A stretch of DNA of 64,000 nt from the NCBI GenBank assembly GCA_036156195.1, contig JAYZUZ010000009.1, positions 1 through 64,000 of the forward strand, in the 5' to 3' direction. A program made the translations under genes and the position numbers. The notes under the pieces were generated by a model. That model did not search any database and was not told the origin of the DNA. It saw only the letters and a program-made list of their open reading frames with translations. Positions 43,356-52,288 of the stretch are shown piece after piece. Every line of letters starts with the position of its first letter. The stretch's first letter is position 1. The stretch comes from Abyssibacter sp036156195 (GTDB taxonomy: Bacteria; Pseudomonadota; Gammaproteobacteria; Nevskiales; OUC007).

Positions 43356-43487
43356 GGTGCGAACACTAGGCGGCAGCGCGGCAGAACTCAATGGGCGCTT
43401 TCCCGGGCTCAGCCATAGTGGCACCAAGCTTGCGGACAAAGCGCAGACCCGTGCTTGCATGTGGCAAGCACCTCGACCCGGCTGCCT

Positions 43488-45332
43488 ATGACCACCCTGC
43501 TTCGTTTTGTCCTGCTGGCCAGCTGTCTCGGTTTACTGGCCTGCGGCCAGAGCCCGGCGACCCACACCCCGGTGAGCGGGGCCGATCCCGACGTTCCACC
43601 AACGGACCCGACTGCTCCGGTGCAGTTTGAGTTGATCGAGGCGACCACGGCGGATATCCACGCGGCATTCGCAGGTGAGCAGATCACCGCCGATGGTGAT
43701 GCGCTGACCTGTGTCGAACTGACGCAGATGTATATCGACCGCATCTTCGCCTATAACGACAACCCGCAACCCTCGGGCGGCTTGCCCATTCGTGGTGCGC
43801 TCTATATCCATCCCACAGCACTGGATCAGGCGGCGGAGCTGGATAATCTGTACGCGCGTGACGGTGGCGTGGGTGAGCGCTTCCTGCATTGCATGCCGGT
43901 CTTGCTCAAGGACAACTACGACACCTACGACGCCCCCAGCACGTCGGGCAGCTACGCCATGCTGGGCCATCAGGCAGGTGTTGATGCGGAATCGGTGCGC
44001 GGCCTGCGTGCCGCCGGGGCGCTGATTCTCGGCAAGGCGAATCAAGACGAATTCGCCTACTTCACAACGGGTTTTTCAGCGCGCGCCATCCAGGTATCCA
44101 ACCCCTACAACACGGCAGAATCGCCCGCTGGGTCGTCATCGGGCACAGGCGCCTCGCTGGCCGCAAACTTCGCGCTGGGCGGCACCGGTTCGGACACCTG
44201 CCAGTCGATCCGCCACCCCTCCTCGGTCAATGGCCTGGTGGGCATCCGCCCGTCGCTGGGGGTGGTCAGTCAGCACGGCATCTTTCCCTTATCGCACGCC
44301 CGGGACACCGGCGGCCCCATGACCCGGACGGTCACCGACAGTGCGCTCATGCTCACGGCCATGGCCAGTGTCGACCCTCGGGACTTCCGCACACTGGAGT
44401 TTCCCGCTGCAGCCCGCCCGGCCAGCTATGCGGACTACCTCGACCGCGCGACCCATGGCGTGGCGGGGCGCAACATCGGTGTGCTGCGCCAGCTCGGCAA
44501 CTCGACGACAGCGGCGGGCACGGGCCAGCAGGGAGCGTTGATCGCGGCCGCGGTGGCCCAGTTGGAAGCCATGGGCGCACACATCTATGACATCTACCTC
44601 CCCGAATTCACCAGCCGGGGAGCCGGCAACCAAAACTACGATGTCGGGGACTACTTCAACATTTTTGAATCCGAAGGCGGCTCCAGCCCACGGGCCTGCC
44701 TATCCAGCCTGAACAGCGGGAGCAGCAATGGTCGCGAGACCTGCATCGGTATCCAGGGCATTCTGGAAACCGGCCGCACAGGGCCACGCAGCGCCGCGCT
44801 GGTCGCGCTCGGCGCCCAGGGCGACCCGGATCAACCGGGCACGCAGGAGCAGCTTGCGGCCATGGCCGCTGAGCGGACCTACGTGGAGGGCATCATGGAT
44901 GCGCTGATCGATGAGAGCGGCGCACCCGTGCGAGATGCCAACGGCGAGCAAGTCCGCTTGGACGCCTTCGTGCTCTCACCCGGCCCCTCGGGCGGGCGCA
45001 CCTGCGACCTGGGCTCGACCACCCACATGGGCAGCATTGTGGTGCCAGTCGGCTTTGATAGCGACGCAGGCACACCGCGTGGAATGGAGATTTTTGTACG
45101 CCGTTTTGACGAGGGCACCGGCATCGGGATCGCCTACGACTACGAGCAGGCCACACAGCATCGCGCACCGCCGGACATTGTCCCGGCCACCGGCACCGAA
45201 AACGCCACTATTGCCGCGTTCAATGCACGCCAACAGCAAGCCTTGATGACGGCCGCTTCAGCCCCCCCAGAGGATGTGCCCATCGAAACATACATCCAGG
45301 CGCTGGAGGAACTGCTCGGCGTTGCGCCGTAG
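43488..45332 (+). CDS. Amidase-signature hydrolase, lipoprotein
   Basis: A 614-residue amidase-signature enzyme. The catalytic triad positions are visible: Lys in PVLLKDNYD, cis-Ser in SPAGSSSGTGAS and nucleophile Ser in DTCQSIRHPSS. The N-terminus is a signal with lipobox LLACG, so it is probably anchored in the periplasm, unlike the cytosolic GatA or acetamidase types. Its C-terminal half is long for the family. I chose the ATG at 43488 because the signal peptide begins there. The substrate is unknown. Confidence 0.87.
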   Translation: MTTLLRFVLLASCLGLLACGQSPATHTPVSGADPDVPPTDPTAPVQFELIEATTADIHAAFAGEQITADGDALTCVELTQMYIDRIFAYNDNPQPSGGLPIRGALYIHPTALDQAAELDNLYARDGGVGERFLHCMPVLLKDNYDTYDAPSTSGSYAMLGHQAGVDAESVRGLRAAGALILGKANQDEFAYFTTGFSARAIQVSNPYNTAESPAGSSSGTGASLAANFALGGTGSDTCQSIRHPSSVNGLVGIRPSLGVVSQHGIFPLSHARDTGGPMTRTVTDSALMLTAMASVDPRDFRTLEFPAAARPASYADYLDRATHGVAGRNIGVLRQLGNSTTAAGTGQQGALIAAAVAQLEAMGAHIYDIYLPEFTSRGAGNQNYDVGDYFNIFESEGGSSPRACLSSLNSGSSNGRETCIGIQGILETGRTGPRSAALVALGAQGDPDQPGTQEQLAAMAAERTYVEGIMDALIDESGAPVRDANGEQVRLDAFVLSPGPSGGRTCDLGSTTHMGSIVVPVGFDSDAGTPRGMEIFVRRFDEGTGIGIAYDYEQATQHRAPPDIVPATGTENATIAAFNARQQQALMTAASAPPEDVPIETYIQALEELLGVAP

Positions 45333-45358
45333 CCCACCAACCTGCGCCGGCAATCCGT

Positions 45359-46501
45359 CTACCCAGTCAATGCAGAATGGGCATCGCGCGGCAGCATTGC
45401 GGGTCCTGCATCGGCAGACTCGCCCTCCATGCCAGACAGCTCAGCCCTGACACGCGGCAGATAGTCGGCATACTCGCGCTGGATGTAGTCGATCAATCCT
45501 TCGCGGACCAGGCAGCGCAACTCCCAGGTCCGCGGACCATCGGCCGCGGTCACCAGCGCCCGCACCCGCACGCCGCGTTCGGTGCTATCGACGACCTGCA
45601 GAATGGCCAGATCCCCGTCCCAGTAATCCGACGCTTCGCAGAGCCGGCTCACTTCCTCGCGTAACGGCTGCATGGGCATGCGGTAGTCCACCCACAGCGA
45701 AACAACCCCGATCAGATTGGAGCTGGTCCGGGTCCAGTTCTCGAAGGGATGATCGATAATCCACTGCAGTGGCAACAGCAGCCGACGACGGTCCCAGATG
45801 CGGACCACGACGTAGGTCGCGCGGATCTCCTCGATCCATCCCCATTCGCCCTCCACGACCACCGAGTCACGCAGCCGAATGGGTTGCGTCAGGGCAATCT
45901 GCACGCCTGCGAGCAGGTTGGAGAGCACCGGACGGGCGGCGAAACCGATGACGATCCCGGCAACACCGGCGGAGGCCAGCATGCTGGCGCCGATCTGGCG
46001 CACGCCTGGGAACGTCATGAGCGCCGCAGCCACACCGATCACCGCGACCAGAAATGCCACGATGCGAGCCAGCAACTGCGCTTGGGTATGAATGCGCCGC
46101 GCCCGATGATCGCCCTGCTCTGCGCCGGGTTCGGTGGCCCGCAGATACGATGTGCCGAGATCCCGCGCTGCGGTTACCCCGGTGAGGGTGAGGGCCAGGA
46201 TGAACAGCAACACGGTGAGCTTGTCTGCCGGGCCGACCCAGGCCGGCGCATCCGGCAGGGCGTCCCAGTAGGTCATCAACCCCACCAGCGGCAGAATCGC
46301 CAACAGCGGACGATGCGCCCGGCGGACCACGCTGCGGGCGAAGCTGCGTCGCCGTAGAGCGCCACGTAGCGAATACAGTAAACCGGCGTTGAGCAGGCCG
46401 GTGGCCAGGACGATGACCAAGGCGCCCAGCAGCACGCCCAGTTGCGGGTGATCTGCCAATGGCAGAGTGGATTCGAGCTGATCGATCAGATCGTCAGGCA
46501 T
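45359..46501 (-). CDS. MscS-type mechanosensitive channel
   Basis: A 380-residue inner-membrane channel protein. Several hydrophobic segments (about residues 20-45, 65-85, 95-120, 150-170) lead to the pore helix with the alanine/glycine pattern GASMLASAGVAGIVIGFAARPVLSNLLAG, followed by the beta domain (QPIRLRDSVVVEG-WGWIEEIRATYVVVRIWDRR) and a C-terminal domain. It would release solutes during hypo-osmotic shock. The ATG at 46501 follows GGGAG. It lies downstream of icd on the same strand but behind a strong terminator, so it is probably transcribed separately. Confidence 0.9.
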   Translation of the reverse strand: MPDDLIDQLESTLPLADHPQLGVLLGALVIVLATGLLNAGLLYSLRGALRRRSFARSVVRRAHRPLLAILPLVGLMTYWDALPDAPAWVGPADKLTVLLFILALTLTGVTAARDLGTSYLRATEPGAEQGDHRARRIHTQAQLLARIVAFLVAVIGVAAALMTFPGVRQIGASMLASAGVAGIVIGFAARPVLSNLLAGVQIALTQPIRLRDSVVVEGEWGWIEEIRATYVVVRIWDRRRLLLPLQWIIDHPFENWTRTSSNLIGVVSLWVDYRMPMQPLREEVSRLCEASDYWDGDLAILQVVDSTERGVRVRALVTAADGPRTWELRCLVREGLIDYIQREYADYLPRVRAELSGMEGESADAGPAMLPRDAHSALTG

Positions 46502-46637
46502 AGACTCCCGTTCAGGGCACCGCAAACCTGCACCAGCAAGGTGCGCAGACAGCGCCGGATTGTCGAATGAACCACGGTGGTCGCAAGACTGGGACCGGCG
46601 CATCGCCGGGTTGTTCAGACCAGGCCGGTGAGCAAAC

Positions 46638-46667
46638 AAAAAAAAGGGCCGCAGAAGCGGCCCTTTT
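46638..46667. terminator. Bidirectional intrinsic terminator after icd
   Basis: A 7-base GC stem (46646-46652 with 46657-46663, loop AGAA) is flanked by eight A on the left and four T on the right. On the minus strand, where icd is transcribed, it gives a stem followed by T8, a textbook terminator 21 bases past the icd stop. Confidence 0.92.
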
Positions 46668-46687
46668 CTCAGGTCAGGCTAGAAGGC

Positions 46688-48451
46688 TTATTCAGCCGCC
46701 CAACCAAACCGCTCGACCGTCTCGAAGATATCGGTTTCGGATGCGATACCGATCATGTCGCCATCCTTCTGCACCAGCAGCCGCGAGAAGTTCTTATCAG
46801 CCATCGCGCTGGCCGCCTCCCGTAGCGACATATCCGGAGCCACCGCGAACACCGGTCGCGAGCAGATCTCACCTACGGTCGTGTCCGTGGGGGACAAGTT
46901 GGACCGGACAATCTTGGTGACGATGTCACGCCGGGTCATGATGCCCCACTCGCCGGCGTCATTCGGCTCGACCACGATGCTGGAAACATTCTCCGACTGC
47001 ATCAGGTGCATGGCTTCATCGACGGTGGCGCTATCGGCCACTGTGATCAGCGTGCGGGTCATGATGTCGGACACGGTCTGCGGCGTGCGGCCGGTGGCGA
47101 TCATCTCCTCCAGCGGCTCGAGCAGGCGACGGATCTCACGCTGCTTGCGTTCCTTGACCAACTGCTCGTGGCGCTGCTTGCGCTTGGCTTCCAGGTCGAT
47201 ACCGCCGCGCATCTGCTCGATCAGCGCATCGGCAAACTGGCTGGTTCCCACCTCGGTGGCACCGTCGATCTGGCGGGCAAAATCGTAGGTGACGATCTTG
47301 TCGCGGATCACTTCCGGATAGCTGAGCGTGATCAGGTCGGCGGCTTCCTGCCAGCCGATGTATTCCAGCATCATCACGCCGGAGAACAGCAGCGAACCGG
47401 GGTTGACCTTGTTCTGATTAGCGTATTTGGGCGCCGTGCCATGCGTGGCCTCGAACACGGCGACGTGATCGGCCATGTTGGCACCCGGGGCGATACCCAC
47501 ACCGCCCACCTCGGCCGCGCAGGCGTCGGAGAGGTAGTCGCCGTTGAGGTTCATGGTGGCCAGCACGTCGAACTCGTCCGGGCGCAGCAGCATGAGCTGG
47601 AAGATGATGTCGGCGATGCGGTCTTTGATCACCACCTTGCCTTCAGGAGCACGGCCGTTGTACTCGCTGTACAACTCGTCTTCGGTAATGGTCAGCTCGC
47701 CGAACTCCTCGCGAGCCACCTCGTAACCCCAGTTCCGGAAGGCGCCTTCCGTGAACTTCATGATATTGCCCTTGTGCACCAGCGTCACAGACTCGCGTCC
47801 ATTGTCGATGGCGTACTGAATGGCCTTGCGCACCAGTCGCTTGGTGGCAAACGGCGAGATCGGCTTGACGCCCAGGCCGGACTCGTCGAAGAACGTCGCA
47901 CCCATTTCCTCACGCAGGAAGGTTTCGAGCTTCTTCTGATCATCCGTACCCGACTGGAACTCGATGCCGGAGTAGACGTCTTCGGTGTTCTCGCGAAAGA
48001 TCACGACATCGACCTTCTCGGGCTTCTTGAGCGGGCTCGGCACACCGGCGTAGTGGCGCACGGGACGTACGCAGGCGTAAAGGTCCAGTTCCTGGCGCAG
48101 GGCCACGTTCAGGCTGCGGAAGCCACCACCCACCGGCGTGGTCAGCGGGCCCTTGATCGCCACGATCAGGTCTTTGACGGCTTCCAGGGTCTCGGCCGGG
48201 AAGTAGTCTCCGTCGTAAAGCCCTGCGGCCTTTTCGCCCAGAAATAGCTCAGCCCAGTGGACTTTGCGCCGCCCGTTGTAGGCGATCTCCACGGCAGCAT
48301 CCCAGATGCGCAGACAGGCCTTGGTGATGTCGGGGCCGATGCCATCGCCCTCCACATACCCGAGGATTGGGTTGTCCGGCACTTTCAGCTGGCCATCTTT
48401 GACCGTAATCTTCTCGCCGTCTGACGGATATCGGATGTGCTTGTAACCCAT
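46688..48451 (-). CDS. icd: NADP-isocitrate dehydrogenase fused to a C-terminal CBS-domain pair
   Basis: A 587-residue protein. Residues ~1-420 match E. coli Icd: EGDGIGPDITKA, AIKGPLTTPVGGGFRSLNVALRQELDLY (including the serine phosphorylated in E. coli), FRENTEDVYSGIE, LVHKGNIMKFTEGAF, EATHGTAPKYA. An Arg/Glu-rich linker (~421-458, KQRHEQLVKERKQREIRRL) leads to two CBS motifs (~459-587: MTRTLITVADSATVDEAMHLM and CSRPVFAVAPDMSLREAASAM). Ordinary Icd stops near 416 residues, so the CBS pair is an added module that may bind adenine nucleotides and tune the enzyme. The ATG at 48451 matches Icd starts. A strong terminator follows. Confidence 0.94.
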   Translation of the reverse strand: MGYKHIRYPSDGEKITVKDGQLKVPDNPILGYVEGDGIGPDITKACLRIWDAAVEIAYNGRRKVHWAELFLGEKAAGLYDGDYFPAETLEAVKDLIVAIKGPLTTPVGGGFRSLNVALRQELDLYACVRPVRHYAGVPSPLKKPEKVDVVIFRENTEDVYSGIEFQSGTDDQKKLETFLREEMGATFFDESGLGVKPISPFATKRLVRKAIQYAIDNGRESVTLVHKGNIMKFTEGAFRNWGYEVAREEFGELTITEDELYSEYNGRAPEGKVVIKDRIADIIFQLMLLRPDEFDVLATMNLNGDYLSDACAAEVGGVGIAPGANMADHVAVFEATHGTAPKYANQNKVNPGSLLFSGVMMLEYIGWQEAADLITLSYPEVIRDKIVTYDFARQIDGATEVGTSQFADALIEQMRGGIDLEAKRKQRHEQLVKERKQREIRRLLEPLEEMIATGRTPQTVSDIMTRTLITVADSATVDEAMHLMQSENVSSIVVEPNDAGEWGIMTRRDIVTKIVRSNLSPTDTTVGEICSRPVFAVAPDMSLREAASAMADKNFSRLLVQKDGDMIGIASETDIFETVERFGWAAE

Positions 48452-48593
48452 TCGGGCTCTCCTCAGATTCGTGGTTGCGTGAAGCGGCGCGTCGCTGTGG
48501 CGACCGCCCCCGATTGATTCCCAGGATTCTAACAAACGCAGGCCGCGGCGTAGACGCGATCTGGCCGCGACCTTGGTCGCAAAGCGCGTGGCC

Positions 48594-49007
48594 TTAACCC
48601 TGTTCCTTGAATTGACGGATCGCGCGCCGATTCTGGCGGTTGGGACGCTGCGGCGGGGCAACGGTCTGATTCTGTAGGCGCTCGATCCGCCGCTGCTCCA
48701 GATCGCTGGCCTGCATCTGTTCGCCAGCCTCAGTCCTCCGCAGGGCCTCGGCAGCCCGTTCCGCACTGACGCGCTTGCTCAGCAGCTCGCGGACTTCCAC
48801 CTCATCGCGCACGCCCTGGCGCGACAGCCAGACAAGATCGCCCACGCGCAGGGCACGGGACGGCTTGGCGTTGCCGCCATTGACCTGTACATGGCCGCGA
48901 CGGATTGCCTCCTGCGCCAGCGCGCGTGTCTTGAACAGGCGGACCGACCACAGCCACACATCGAGCCGCGCCGATTCTGCGGCTGTATCGGGCTGACGAC
49001 GGCTCAT
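48594..49007 (-). CDS. hslR: Hsp15-like S4-domain RNA-binding protein
   Basis: A 137-residue protein with an N-terminal S4 domain (ARLDVWLWSVRLFKTRALAQEAIRRGHVQVNG, then SRALRVGDLVWLS) and a basic C-terminal tail rich in Arg and Gln. Hsp15 binds stalled 50S subunits carrying nascent chains and recycles them. I chose the ATG at 49007 (MSRRQPD); an ATG at 49025 lies within the upstream terminator. It sits between grxD and icd on the same strand. Confidence 0.88.
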   Translation of the reverse strand: MSRRQPDTAAESARLDVWLWSVRLFKTRALAQEAIRRGHVQVNGGNAKPSRALRVGDLVWLSRQGVRDEVEVRELLSKRVSAERAAEALRRTEAGEQMQASDLEQRRIERLQNQTVAPPQRPNRQNRRAIRQFKEQG

Positions 49008-49011
49008 GAAC

Positions 49012-49038
49012 AAAAACGCCCGCACAGGGCGGGCGTTT
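49012..49038 (-). terminator. Intrinsic terminator of grxD
   Basis: A perfect 9-base stem (49015-49023 with 49029-49037) and a 5-base loop are followed on the minus strand by TTTTTG. It lies 19 bases after the grxD stop and just before the hslR start. Confidence 0.85.
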
Positions 49039-49056
49039 GTACGGCAGCGGCGACCA

Positions 49057-49380
49057 TCAGGCCTCGACGCCAGCCGCTTCCTTCAGCATGCGCTGCAGCT
49101 CGCCGGTCTGGTACAGATCCAGCGTGATATCGCAGCCGCCAATCAATTCACCCTTCACATAAAGCTGCGGAAAGGTCGGCCAGTTCGCAAACTTGGGCAG
49201 AGACCGGTAGATCTCCTCGTCCTCATAGATGTTTACGTAGGCATACGGCACGCCACAAGCGTTTAGCGCCTGCGATGCGCGCGCAGAAAAACCGCATTGC
49301 GGAAAGTCCGGCGAGCCCTTCATGAAGATGATGATGGGGTTCTCGTCGACTTTCTGCTTGATGCGTTGCAAGGCGTCCAT
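49057..49380 (-). CDS. grxD: Monothiol glutaredoxin Grx4
   Basis: A 107-residue monothiol glutaredoxin with the CGFS active site (FPQCGFSARA) and the glutathione-binding WPTFPQLYVKGELIGGCDI segment. Grx4 proteins carry or store [2Fe-2S] clusters with BolA partners and take part in iron sensing rather than disulfide reduction. The start residues (MDALQRIKQKVDENPIIIFMKG) match the family. It has its own terminator, and it is divergent from sodB, another iron-linked gene. Confidence 0.96.
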   Translation of the reverse strand: MDALQRIKQKVDENPIIIFMKGSPDFPQCGFSARASQALNACGVPYAYVNIYEDEEIYRSLPKFANWPTFPQLYVKGELIGGCDITLDLYQTGELQRMLKEAAGVEA

Positions 49381-49580
49381 TCAAGCCACCTCCGTCGGTG
49401 TTGCTAGACAGCCGCCGCGGATGCGACGACAAGAAACGGGCGCGGATTATACAGAACCGCATCGGCCTCGCCCGTTCACTCCCGGATGAGCAAGTTCCGG
49501 GCCGAGTCCAGCCGCTGGATTCTGTCGCTCAATCCATTGATCCGGCGATTGACGGACGAACGGCGCGTGGTGGGACGCGA

Positions 49581-49609
49581 TTGTCATCAACCCAGCGCTA
49601 CCCTATGGT
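49581..49609 (+). promoter_or_regulatory. Sigma-70-type promoter candidate for sodB
   Basis: TTGTCA (49581-49586) and TATGGT (49604-49609) are separated by 17 bases, 65 bases before the sodB ATG. The rest of the 293-base grxD/sodB gap shows no coding frame and no clear Fur box. Confidence 0.5.
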
Positions 49610-49673
49610 TAGCCCCCATTTGGCACACCCCCCCGGGCGCCAACCAATTCGCCAACAGTCAAGGAGATTGCAC

Positions 49674-50255
49674 ATGGCATTCACGCTTCCTGAACTGCCG
49701 TACGCACGCGACGCACTCGAGCCGCACATGTCCAAGGAAACACTGGACTTCCACTATGGCAAGCACCACAAGACCTACGTGGACAAGGCCAACGGCATGA
49801 TCGACGACACCGAGTTCGCCAACGCGTCGCTCGAAGAGATCATCAAGAACGCTGGCCCAGGTGGGCTGTTCAACAACTGCGCACAGATCTGGAATCACAC
49901 GTTCTTCTGGAATGGTCTGACCCCTGGCGGCAGCTCACCCAGCGCTGCGTTGGCGGGTGAAATCGACAAAGCCTTCGGATCGATGGATGCCTTCCAGGAG
50001 AAGTTCAACACCTCGGCCGCAGGCAACTTCGGCTCGGGCTGGACCTGGCTGGTCAAGACCGCCGACGGCGGACTCGACGTGGTGAACACCGACGATGCAG
50101 ACAACCCGATGACGGCCGGCCATACGCCGCTGCTGACGGCTGATGTCTGGGAACACGCTTATTACATCGACTACCGGAACTCTCGACCGAAGTACCTCGA
50201 GAACTTCTGGCAGCTCGTGAACTGGGACTTCGTCGAGAAGAACCTCAACGCCTAA
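49674..50255 (+). CDS. sodB: Iron superoxide dismutase
   Basis: A 193-residue cytosolic superoxide dismutase, the exact usual length of SodB. The metal ligands are in DFHYGKHHKTYV (His), CAQIWNHTFFW (His) and DVWEHAYYIDYRN (Asp, His). The Gln in the CAQIWNH segment and overall pattern favour iron over manganese. The ATG at 49674 follows AAGGAG by 7 bases; an upstream open frame is unrelated. A strong intrinsic terminator follows. Confidence 0.96.
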   Translation: MAFTLPELPYARDALEPHMSKETLDFHYGKHHKTYVDKANGMIDDTEFANASLEEIIKNAGPGGLFNNCAQIWNHTFFWNGLTPGGSSPSAALAGEIDKAFGSMDAFQEKFNTSAAGNFGSGWTWLVKTADGGLDVVNTDDADNPMTAGHTPLLTADVWEHAYYIDYRNSRPKYLENFWQLVNWDFVEKNLNA

Positions 50256-50275
50256 GCGGCGCGACTCGGTTCCAG

Positions 50276-50312
50276 CGGGCTGCCCGGATGCCGGGCGGCC
50301 CGTTTTCTTTTT
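50276..50312 (+). terminator. Intrinsic terminator of sodB
   Basis: A 12-base stem with one G-U pair (50276-50287 with 50291-50302) and a 3-base loop is followed by TTTTCTTTTT. Its T-tract ends only 11 bases before the argF start codon. Confidence 0.92.
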
Positions 50313-50323
50313 GGGAACACCTG

Positions 50324-51223
50324 ATGACTAAACGCGACTTTCTCACTCTGCTCGACTTCACCGGCCCGGAGCTGGAGGCGCTGATCCAACGCGCGATTGA
50401 ACTGAAGCAGGATCGCCACGGTTACCGACCGCTGGTTGGCCGCACGCTGGCCATGATCTTCGAGAAAAGCTCCACGCGCACTCGGGTGTCATTCGAGACC
50501 GGCATGGCCCAACTGGGCGGCGACGCCCTCTTCCTGTCACCCCGTGACACACAGCTTGGACGTGGCGAGCCCATCGAAGACACCGCCCGTGTGCTGGGGC
50601 GCATGGTCGACGCCGTCATGATCCGCAACGACGACCAGCAGGCGCTGGAGCGGTTTGCCTCAGCTTGCGCGGTGCCGGTGATCAATGCCCTGTCGGATCG
50701 CTTCCATCCCTGCCAACTGCTGGCCGACGTGCAAACCCTGGTCGAGCACTTCGGCAGCGTGCGCGGGCGCCACATCGCTTGGGTCGGCGACGGCAACAAC
50801 GTCTGCAACTCCTTTGCACTGGCCGCACGGCAATTCGGCTTCACGTTGCAGGTGGCCTGCCCCGAGGGATTCGAGCCGGACGCACAGGTGCTCAGTCAGG
50901 CCGGTGATTGCGTGCGCATCGTCCGCTCTCCGGCGGAGGCGGTCGCCGGGGCGGATGCCGTGGTCACCGATGTCTGGGCGAGCATGGGCCAGGAAAGCGA
51001 ACAGCAAAGCCGTGTGACGGCGTTCGCGGGCTTTCAGGTTGACGACACCCTCATGCAAGCAGCCGGCGACGACGCGGTTTTCCTGCATTGCCTGCCCGCA
51101 CACCGAGGGGAAGAGGTTGCTGCCAGTGTCATTGACGGCCCCCGCAGCCTGGTCTGGGACGAAGCAGAGAATCGCTTGCACGCCCAGAAGGCATTGCTGG
51201 AATTTCTGATGCTGCCGCAGTAG
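50324..51223 (+). CDS. argF: Ornithine carbamoyltransferase
   Basis: A 299-residue arginine-biosynthesis enzyme making citrulline from ornithine and carbamoyl phosphate. Motifs: carbamoyl-phosphate loop SSTRTRVSFE, HPCQLLADVQT, ornithine-site DVWASMGQE and HCLPAHRGEEV. I chose the ATG at 50324 (MTKRDFL); the frame is open 12 codons upstream inside the sodB terminator. Only 11 bases separate the terminator from the start, so its promoter must lie in or overlap sodB, or expression depends on read-through. The ribosome site is weak (GGGAA). Confidence 0.95.
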   Translation: MTKRDFLTLLDFTGPELEALIQRAIELKQDRHGYRPLVGRTLAMIFEKSSTRTRVSFETGMAQLGGDALFLSPRDTQLGRGEPIEDTARVLGRMVDAVMIRNDDQQALERFASACAVPVINALSDRFHPCQLLADVQTLVEHFGSVRGRHIAWVGDGNNVCNSFALAARQFGFTLQVACPEGFEPDAQVLSQAGDCVRIVRSPAEAVAGADAVVTDVWASMGQESEQQSRVTAFAGFQVDDTLMQAAGDDAVFLHCLPAHRGEEVAASVIDGPRSLVWDEAENRLHAQKALLEFLMLPQ

Positions 51224-51242
51224 CGCCCGATCGCCGGCCGCG

Positions 51243-52229
51243 TCAGTCGATGGCGCGAGCCAGCACCAGCGAGTAGGCAGTCGGTGCGGGCGTCGTCAGC
51301 AGTTGCTCGATGCGAAAGCCTGCGGGCTCCAGCAAGCGAAGCAAAGACGCCTCGCTGTACTTGTGACTCAGTTCGGTGCGAATGCGCTCGCCGCGACTCA
51401 AGTGCAGCCGCTGATCCAGTCGGCCGATCCAAACGGCCTGATCCTGAATGGCCTCCAGGTACATTTCGATCCGCTGAGCCTCCGTGTTGTACACGGCCCG
51501 GTGGCGAAATCCGGCCAGGTCAAAATCGGCATCCAATTCGCGATTGAGGACACGCAGCACGTTGAGATTGAACGCCGCAGTCACGCCGTCGCGATCGTCA
51601 TAGGCGCGTTCCAGCACCTCGGTCGACTTCACCCGGTCTGCCCCGAGTAACAGGGTGTCGCCGGCCCGGAGCAAACCCCGGATCTCGCGCAGGAAGGTCT
51701 CGGCCTGGTCCGGCCGGAAGTTGCCCAGCGTTCCGCCGAGAAACAGCACACTGCGACGCCCTGCATCCGGAATCGGCAAGTCCAGCCCTGCATGGTAGTC
51801 ACCTACCAGCCCATGGACTTGCAAATCGGGCCACTGCGCCACCAGACCCGCAGCTGACTCGCGCAGCATGTGTTCGGAGACATCGAAGGGCCAGTACACC
51901 GTGCCCGGCTGCGCAAACTGGAGCAGATGCCGAGTCTTGCGGGAACTGCCACTGCCCAGCTCGACCAAATGCCGCGCATCCATGGCCTGCATCAGGGCCT
52001 GACCGTGATCCGCCAGCAACTGCGCCTCGCAACGACTAGGGTAGTAGTCCTCGGTCGCACAGATATCCTCAAACAGCTGCGCGCCGCGCTCATCGTAAAA
52101 ATACTTGGCGGGCAAGCGCCTCGGTGGCTGCAACAGTCCGTGCCGCACGTCGTCCAGTAATGAACCGATCCGGCGGGCAGGCGGAATGCGGGTAAAACGC
52201 AGGCGCGGGTCGGTGCCGTCCATATGCAT
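51243..52229 (-). CDS. egtD: L-histidine N-alpha-methyltransferase (ergothioneine)
   Basis: A 328-residue SAM-dependent methyltransferase that would trimethylate histidine to hercynine. Family features: LLDDVRHGLLQPPRRLPAKYFYDERGAQLFEDIC, the SAM loop VELGSGSSRKTRHLL, FLGGTLGNFRPDQAETFL and the histidine-site segment AVYNTEAQRIEMYL. The start may be 52229 or the ATG at 52223. It is divergent from egtC-egtB, with 59 bases between starts, so all three genes probably share a regulatory region. Its stop is 19 bases from that of the convergent argF. Confidence 0.93.
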   Translation of the reverse strand: MHMDGTDPRLRFTRIPPARRIGSLLDDVRHGLLQPPRRLPAKYFYDERGAQLFEDICATEDYYPSRCEAQLLADHGQALMQAMDARHLVELGSGSSRKTRHLLQFAQPGTVYWPFDVSEHMLRESAAGLVAQWPDLQVHGLVGDYHAGLDLPIPDAGRRSVLFLGGTLGNFRPDQAETFLREIRGLLRAGDTLLLGADRVKSTEVLERAYDDRDGVTAAFNLNVLRVLNRELDADFDLAGFRHRAVYNTEAQRIEMYLEAIQDQAVWIGRLDQRLHLSRGERIRTELSHKYSEASLLRLLEPAGFRIEQLLTTPAPTAYSLVLARAID

Positions 52230-52288
52230 GCCGATGAAAAACTGGGCGCGCAGGTTAACATCGGGCCACCTTCGCTCCAGACCTGAAC

